A DNA stretch of 64,000 bases from NCBI GenBank assembly GCA_024743055.1, contig JANSXH010000004.1:163729-227728 (forward strand). The letters run 5' to 3'. Both the position numbers and the translations under genes were made by a program. Below are positions 59,872 through 64,000 of this stretch, piece after piece. The notes under the pieces were generated by a model, which worked only from the letters and a program-made list of their open reading frames with translations, did no database searches and was not told the origin of the DNA. Position 1 is the stretch's first letter. Each line of letters starts with the position of its first letter. The stretch comes from Pseudomonadota bacterium. Its GTDB lineage: Bacteria; Pseudomonadota; Alphaproteobacteria; Sneathiellales; Sneathiellaceae.

Positions 59872-60724
59872 CCTCACCTGATAAAATATTTGAAAGGGCG
59901 GTCACATTTGGTGATTTGAATCCCTTGCGCCAAATAAGCAATGTCCTGAGGACGGCTTCTTCTTCTGGCAAAACATGGCATTTGAGGCGTTTTGCTTCGG
60001 GAAAAGTATCTAGGACGCTTTTCGGCAGTAGCGCAGCTCCCATTCCTGCGATCACACAGCCTAGCATAGCGTGATAGGAACCAAGCTCGATGGTTCGTTC
60101 CGGTAGTTCGTTGCGCTCTGTATACCAAGCTTCCAGGCGGCGTCGATGGGGACAGCCCTGCTCAAACACAATCATGGTTTTAGGAACGCCTTGTGGTCCG
60201 AAAATGGTCGGATAGCTCTCGGCTGTGACGATAACAGTTTCCTCCTCAAACGCGATCCTGTTTTCAACGCGCGCATCTGAAATAGGCTCTGCAACTAATG
60301 CCGCATCAATTTCCCCGTCCAACAGGGCCTTCAGAAGCTGCGTCGGATTACCTGTTTGGAGTTCGAGTTTGACATCAGGAAAGTTCTTGCTGAATTCAGC
60401 GAGAGGTGCTGGCAACCGCACGGCGGCTGTGCTTTCCATGGATCCCAGCCGAAACATGCCTCTTGGATGGCTATCCTGGATGGCATTGAGTGCCTCTTCA
60501 GAGAGTGCCAGCAGTTGGTCGGCATAGGTAAGGAGCAACTTGCCGGTGGGGGACAAATGCAGGCGTTTGCCTTCGCGCACAAACAGGTCGACACCAAGCT
60601 CTTCTTCTAGTTGACGAATACGGGTGGTCACGTTGGACTGAACCCGATGTAGGCTTTCAGCAGCCCGGGTAATACCGCCTTCACGGACGACGGCTTTAAA
60701 TATTCTAAGGTCAGAGAGTTCCAT
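59867..60724 (-). CDS. LysR-family transcriptional regulator
   Basis: The 285-residue regulator has an N-terminal winged HTH (about 1-60, LRIFKAVVREGGITRAAESL then HRVQSNVTTRIRQLEEELG) and a LysR substrate-binding domain with a DIKVDLEL-like FPDVKLELQTGNPTQLLKAL segment and GEIDAALVAEP. It reads divergently from the DUF1330 gene, the standard arrangement for LysR control of its neighbour. Its TAG stop lies within the right CTAG of the mobile element, so its coding sequence was kept intact by the insertion. The inducer is unknown. Confidence 0.92.
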   Translation of the reverse strand: MELSDLRIFKAVVREGGITRAAESLHRVQSNVTTRIRQLEEELGVDLFVREGKRLHLSPTGKLLLTYADQLLALSEEALNAIQDSHPRGMFRLGSMESTAAVRLPAPLAEFSKNFPDVKLELQTGNPTQLLKALLDGEIDAALVAEPISDARVENRIAFEEETVIVTAESYPTIFGPQGVPKTMIVFEQGCPHRRRLEAWYTERNELPERTIELGSYHAMLGCVIAGMGAALLPKSVLDTFPEAKRLKCHVLPEEEAVLRTLLIWRKGFKSPNVTALSNILSGEA

Positions 60725-60867
60725 ATCATCTCAAATAGAGATTATAAATATCATAATTATTCATTTTTATTAATATAGGTCAAGGGGTATATACCCGCCA
60801 GCTGTCCGGGTATGCTGGCAACAGACGCCAAGGTCAGGCTGGAAATTTGTCAATATGGAGAAATAAG

Positions 60868-61155
60868 ATGCCAAAAGGTTATTGGATCGTCCGTGTGTCG
60901 GTCAAAAATGAAGAAAACTATCCGGATTATCTCGCTGCGGCCAAGCCCGCATTTGAAAAATATGGCGCCCGTTTTCTGGTTCGGGGTGGTAAGTTTGAAG
61001 AAATGGAAGGCACTTCTCGCGGCCGTAATGTGGTTGTTGAATATGCGGACGTCGAGACTGCTCGGGCCTGTTACAACAGCCCCGAATATACGAAGGCCAG
61101 AGCCATTCGCCAAGCCAATGCAGAAGCAGACATGATCATCATTGAGGGTGCTTGA
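60868..61155 (+). CDS. DUF1330 family protein
   Basis: The 95-residue protein is a small ferredoxin-like alpha/beta dimer of the DUF1330 type: KGYWIVRVSVKNEENYPDYL at the start, KYGARFLVRGG, and ADVETARACYNSPEYTKAR. The family is often linked to detoxification or small-molecule metabolism, without a defined reaction. ATG 60868 follows GGAG; an upstream in-frame ATG would add 7 residues. It is divergent from LysR and ends at a strong terminator, so it is a single-gene unit probably controlled by that LysR protein. Confidence 0.88.
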   Translation: MPKGYWIVRVSVKNEENYPDYLAAAKPAFEKYGARFLVRGGKFEEMEGTSRGRNVVVEYADVETARACYNSPEYTKARAIRQANAEADMIIIEGA

Positions 61156-61194
61156 GCTATTTTTACCTAACTTCCGTAAGACATCGTGAAATCC

Positions 61195-61225
61195 GGGCAT
61201 GCCACCACCGCATGCCCTTTTTTTT
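61195..61225 (+). terminator. Rho-independent terminator after DUF1330 gene
   Basis: An 8-bp perfect stem GGGCATGC / GCATGCCC with a 7-base loop is followed by eight Ts. It lies 40 bp after the stop of the DUF1330 gene. Confidence 0.93.
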
Positions 61226-61322
61226 GAATTGCAAATCGGAATTCGGAGATATCGAACCCCCACCCCCTTCTATCCTCCAAATCCTCATTTCGAGACTGTC
61301 TATTCATGAAGGAAACTCATAA

Positions 61323-62087
61323 ATGAACGACCTTACAAGTAAAGTTGCGATTGTTACGGGGGCTAGTTCGGGGATTGGCCGGGCGAGTGCTCTGTTGTTT
61401 GCGAAAGCGGGGGCGAAGCTGGTTGTTGCGGCGCGCCGAAAAGACGAACTTGCAAATCTGGTGGAGGAAATTCAGGCTTCCGGCGGGGAGGCTGTTGCCT
61501 TGCCAGGGGATGTTCGGGAGGAGAGTTATGCCAGGGATCTGGTGGATCTGGCTGTCTCAGAGTTTGGTGGCCTCGATATCGGATTTAACAATGCTGGCAT
61601 CATGGGCGAGATGGCCACGGCCCCAGACCTCAGCGAAACTGCGTGGCGAGACACTCTTGATACAAACTTGACCAGTGCTTTTCTCGGGGCGAAATATCAG
61701 ATTCCAGCCATGTTAAAGCGTGGCAGCGGCTCCCTGATCTTTACCTCCAGCTTTGTCGGATACACCGCCGGCATGCCGGGCATGGCAGCCTATGCCGCCA
61801 GCAAGGCTGGCCTGATTGGTCTCGTGCAATCTTTAGCCGTTGAAGTCGGATCGGAGAATATCCGGGTCAACGCCCTCCTCCCCGGCGGCACCCGCACCCA
61901 AATGTATACCGACAATTACACTTCCGAGGAGGAGATTGCATTCGTGAATAATCTTCATGGATTAAAACGCATCGCCGAACCCGAAGAGGTGGGGAGGGTG
62001 GCGGTGTTTTTGGCCTCAAGTAACTCGTCTTTTGTGACGGGGTCGGCGATGCTGGTGGATGGCGGGGTGTCGATTACCCGCACCTGA
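61323..62087 (+). CDS. SDR-family oxidoreductase
   Basis: The 254-residue classical SDR has VTGASSGIGRASAL for the dinucleotide, NNAGIMGE, a catalytic Ser in SLIFTSSFVG, the YAASK catalytic pair, and SSFVTGSAMLVDGGVS at the C-terminus. Arg residues after the first strand (AARRKDE) suggest NADP preference. Substrate is unknown; similar proteins are called glucose or 3-oxoacyl reductases by homology. It is convergent with the DUF2277 gene at a 2-bp gap. Confidence 0.92.
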   Translation: MNDLTSKVAIVTGASSGIGRASALLFAKAGAKLVVAARRKDELANLVEEIQASGGEAVALPGDVREESYARDLVDLAVSEFGGLDIGFNNAGIMGEMATAPDLSETAWRDTLDTNLTSAFLGAKYQIPAMLKRGSGSLIFTSSFVGYTAGMPGMAAYAASKAGLIGLVQSLAVEVGSENIRVNALLPGGTRTQMYTDNYTSEEEIAFVNNLHGLKRIAEPEEVGRVAVFLASSNSSFVTGSAMLVDGGVSITRT

Positions 62088-62089
62088 TT

Positions 62090-62359
62090 TTATGATGCAA
62101 ATCTTTTGGCAGCGAGTTGCTTGCGCTTTAAGGCTTCAACTTCGCGATTGCGCGGCGGCGCGGAAGTTTCGAGATTTTCGAGGAGCTTTCGAGCCGCTGC
62201 CGCCACCTCCTCGACCGCCTCTGCGAAGACCGCTTCATTGATTTGTGACGGCTTCGTATAACCACTTAGCTTGCGAACAAATTGCAAGGAGGAGGCCTGG
62301 ATCTCCTCTTCATTGGCCGGTGGGTCAAAGTTAAACAAAGTTTTGATATTTCGGCACAT
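62090..62359 (-). CDS. DUF2277 family protein
   Basis: The 89-residue protein starts MCRNIKTLFNFDPPANEEEI and continues with ASSLQFVRKLSGYTKPSQIN, the DUF2277 pattern with Cys2 and the helical C-terminal part. Its function is not known, although the family is widespread. The gene lies upstream of the SDR end and 31 bp from the YaiI gene on the same strand. Confidence 0.93.
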   Translation of the reverse strand: MCRNIKTLFNFDPPANEEEIQASSLQFVRKLSGYTKPSQINEAVFAEAVEEVAAAARKLLENLETSAPPRNREVEALKRKQLAAKRFAS

Positions 62360-62390
62360 GGCTCCCTCCTCTCGTTACTCCTGATCTTCA

Positions 62391-62846
62391 CTAACGCCTC
62401 TGACGCTTCAGTTTCTGCAAGACATTCTCTAGTTCCCCCAAGAACTTTGAACGGTCCTTCTTCGAAAAAGGCGCGTTCCCACCGGATATCTCGCCGGTCT
62501 CCCGCAGATGGCTGTTGAGATCCCGCATCGCCAGCGCCATACCAATGGACTGGCCGGTAAAGGCCTTGCCCGTCGGCCCCAACACTACGGCCTTGTTTTT
62601 AAGGCACCGGTCGGCCAGCGGTATATCGGAGGTAATGACCACATCCCCTTCCCCAACCTTATCGGCAATCCAGTTATCCGCTGCATCGAAACCATCATCG
62701 ACAACAACCTGCTCTATCAACAGACTTTGCGGGATTCGCATCCAGCTATTGCTGACCACATAGGTTTTGAGTTTATGCCGACCGGCCACCCGATAAATCT
62801 CTTCCTTAACCGGACAGGCATCCGCATCTATATAAATCACCGTCAT
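62391..62846 (-). CDS. YaiI/YqxD family protein (DUF188)
   Basis: The 151-residue protein begins IYIDADACPVKEEIYRVAGR and has DNWIADKVGEGDVVITSDIPLADRCLKN, the DUF188 pattern that resembles PIN-like nucleases with clustered acidic residues. No function is established. It follows the ABM gene by 15 bp and precedes DUF2277 on the same strand, so the three may be co-transcribed. Confidence 0.93.
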   Translation of the reverse strand: MTVIYIDADACPVKEEIYRVAGRHKLKTYVVSNSWMRIPQSLLIEQVVVDDGFDAADNWIADKVGEGDVVITSDIPLADRCLKNKAVVLGPTGKAFTGQSIGMALAMRDLNSHLRETGEISGGNAPFSKKDRSKFLGELENVLQKLKRQRR

Positions 62847-62861
62847 AGCAGGCTGAAGCTC

Positions 62862-63215
62862 CTAATTATCGGCGTCATGACGAGCCCGACTATCTTCCGG
62901 GGCCTGATCCCGCTCGTTCAAGCCATAGTCTCTGATGACCCCGGCAATACGAAGCCGGTAGTCAGCGAAGAGTGCCTGCCGACCCTTTTCCTGGGCCTTG
63001 CGATGGGATTCGATCTGGCGCCACCTTTCAATCGCCTTCTCATCTTCAAAAAATGAGAGGGAGAGAATTTTATCCTCATTGGTCAGGCTTTGAAACCGCT
63101 CTACAGAGATAAATCCCTCTATTCCCTCCAGGATCGGTTTGAGGCTGGCAGCGATATCCAAATTTTGCTGACGATGCTCCGCTTTCGGCTGAACTTCAAA
63201 AATTACGGCGATCAT
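62862..63215 (-). CDS. Antibiotic biosynthesis monooxygenase (ABM) domain protein
   Basis: The 117-residue protein is a dimeric alpha+beta barrel: MIAVIFEVQPKAEHRQQNLD, then GFISVERFQSL, SLSFFEDEKAIERWRQ and HRKAQEKGRQALFADYRLRI. Such proteins may act as small monooxygenases on quinones or haem-like substrates, or have no catalysis. It is divergent from the ArsR-type regulator with an 87-bp gap and may be the target of that regulator. Confidence 0.88.
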   Translation of the reverse strand: MIAVIFEVQPKAEHRQQNLDIAASLKPILEGIEGFISVERFQSLTNEDKILSLSFFEDEKAIERWRQIESHRKAQEKGRQALFADYRLRIAGVIRDYGLNERDQAPEDSRARHDADN

Positions 63216-63267
63216 TACTGCTCCTTTTGACGTGCTGGCGATAGTGCCACGATGTGCAGTATAAGTA

Positions 63268-63311
63268 TTGAATTTCTTTCATAGTTCGCTTATAATCGAA
63301 CTATGAAAGAA
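63268..63311 (+). promoter_or_regulatory. Overlapping promoter and self-operator of the ArsR-type gene
   Basis: A near-consensus promoter is visible: TTGAAT at 63268-63273, a 17-bp spacer, and TATAAT at 63291-63296. A perfect 15-bp inverted repeat TTCTTTCATAGTTCG (63274-63288) with its complement at 63297-63311 brackets the -10 box and covers the ATG at 63303. Transcription would begin about at the start codon, with no ribosome-binding site, so the mRNA is probably leaderless. The repeat is a likely binding site for the encoded dimeric regulator. Confidence 0.75.
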
Positions 63312-63983
63312 GGACCTGATATCGCCCTTTTAGGATCGCTTATTGGCGATCCGGCCCGGGCAAATATGTTAACCGCGCTGATGACCGGCATGGCCTTGAC
63401 GGCCAGTGAATTGGCGGCTGAGGCAAGTATTACCCTACAAACCGCAAGCTCCCATCTTAGTAAGTTAGAAGCTGGCGGTCTTATCCGGCAGCGCAAACAG
63501 GGACGTCACCGTTATTTCTCCATCGCCGATGATGATGTCGGCAACTTGCTGGAAACAATGATGGGACTAGCTCAAAAGAAGGGCCATATGCGTACCCGCA
63601 CCGGTCCGAAGGACCCCGCCCTGCGCAAAGCCCGTGTTTGCTATAACCACCTTGCCGGCGAATACGGCGTACAGATGCTCGATAGTATGAAGGCCCGAAA
63701 TTTTGTCCTCGAAGGCAAAGATGAGCTTGAATTGACGGATGCCGGACGTGACTTTGTCACGGCTATGGGCATTGACATGGAGCCTCTCTCCAACTCCCGC
63801 CGACCGTTGTGCAAACCGTGTCTCGATTGGAGTGCGCGACGCAGCCATCTCGCCGGTTCAATCGGCACGGCTTTCTTGGAGCATTTCTATCACCAGGGTT
63901 GGGCCCGACGAATATCCGGATCGCGCGTTGTCGACTTCAACCGAAAGGGAGAAGCCGAGTTTAAATCGCTTTTCAATACCTAG
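63303..63983 (+). CDS. ArsR-type winged-helix transcriptional regulator
   Basis: The 226-residue protein has an N-terminal winged helix (about 15-85, GDPARANMLTALMTG, ALTASELAAEASITLQTASS recognition helix, HLSKLEAGGLIRQRKQGRHRY) and a C-terminal extension of about 140 residues with CYNHLAGEYGVQML and a CKPCLDWS Cys pair. The Cys pair and length set it apart from small ArsR proteins and suggest sensing of metal, redox or a ligand. It lies divergent from the ABM gene. Its promoter and operator overlap its start codon, implying autorepression. Confidence 0.87.
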   Translation: MKEGPDIALLGSLIGDPARANMLTALMTGMALTASELAAEASITLQTASSHLSKLEAGGLIRQRKQGRHRYFSIADDDVGNLLETMMGLAQKKGHMRTRTGPKDPALRKARVCYNHLAGEYGVQMLDSMKARNFVLEGKDELELTDAGRDFVTAMGIDMEPLSNSRRPLCKPCLDWSARRSHLAGSIGTAFLEHFYHQGWARRISGSRVVDFNRKGEAEFKSLFNT

Positions 63984-64000
63984 CCCACTGGTATTGCTTA

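Noticed and set aside
1-64000. tRNA, rRNA or CRISPR loci
   Set aside because: No T-loop-like GGTTCGAATCC segments with matching arms, no rRNA sequence and no evenly spaced repeats were found by reading both strands.

Overview
The window looks like chromosomal DNA of a marine-type alphaproteobacterium, possibly a Rhodospirillales/Sneathiella-like lineage. This is inferred from gene content: DUF4169 next to a ribbon-helix-helix protein, DUF2336, a TipN-like coiled-coil protein, TRAP transporters, a BKACE enzyme, DgcN/DgcA and a PlcP/glycosyltransferase pair. No rRNA, tRNA, CRISPR array or intact transposase was seen. Gene density is high, base composition is moderate, and short operons alternate strand often.

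Layout. 1-2.9 kb: end of an RHH gene, DUF4169, two small conserved proteins, a haloalkane dehalogenase and a class III cyclase with a 2TM tail. 2.9-9.6 kb: a 1370-residue FecR/Calx-beta/vWA/RTX surface or secreted protein, divergent from a CHASE2 adenylate cyclase. 9.6-18.4 kb: nitronate monooxygenase, two HAD hydrolases, pentapeptide-repeat protein, GlcD/Dld-type oxidoreductase, thioesterase, DUF2336, an unassigned conserved protein, an FGE-like protein and cytochrome c. 18.4-26.7 kb: an SGNH esterase, then a probable catabolic unit of universal stress protein, fused TRAP permease, TAXI binding protein, BKACE, class III aminotransferase and RpiR regulator. 26.9-35 kb: degenerate-GGDEF/EAL protein, gamma-carbonic anhydrase-like protein, the DgcN-DgcA D-glutamate pair, two tandem 2OG-Fe(II) oxygenase paralogues (one without its iron ligands), enoyl-CoA hydratase and M20 amidohydrolase. 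35-50 kb: typA, a lone biotin carrier protein, MFS transporters, a dienoyl-CoA-reductase-like SDR, a giant TipN-like coiled-coil protein, CaiB-type CoA transferase, AsmA-like protein, MscS channel, DyP peroxidase, PAP2 phosphatase and DUF3237. 50-58.8 kb: lipoproteins and unknowns, the tungstate ABC transporter tupABC, a GST, and a lipid-remodelling set (Agt-like glycosyltransferase, PlcP, diacylglycerol kinase). 58.8-64 kb: a small mobile cassette carrying only a methyltransferase, LysR with a divergent DUF1330 gene, SDR, DUF2277, YaiI, ABM monooxygenase and an ArsR-type regulator.

Most notable points. (i) A 1.1-kb element at 58765-59866 has matching inverted ends and a CTAG duplication. It sits exactly in the shared stop-codon overlap of two convergent genes and carries a SAM methyltransferase in place of a transposase, so it fits a mobile insertion cassette. 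(ii) The ArsR-type gene at 63303 appears to be leaderless, and a perfect 15-bp inverted repeat spans its promoter and start codon. (iii) One of two tandem 2OG oxygenases has lost its HxD iron ligands. (iv) The TRAP/aminotransferase/BKACE/RpiR cluster suggests a transport and catabolic route for a beta-amino acid. (v) A FecR-RTX protein and a CHASE2 cyclase are divergently paired across a perfect 16-bp palindrome.
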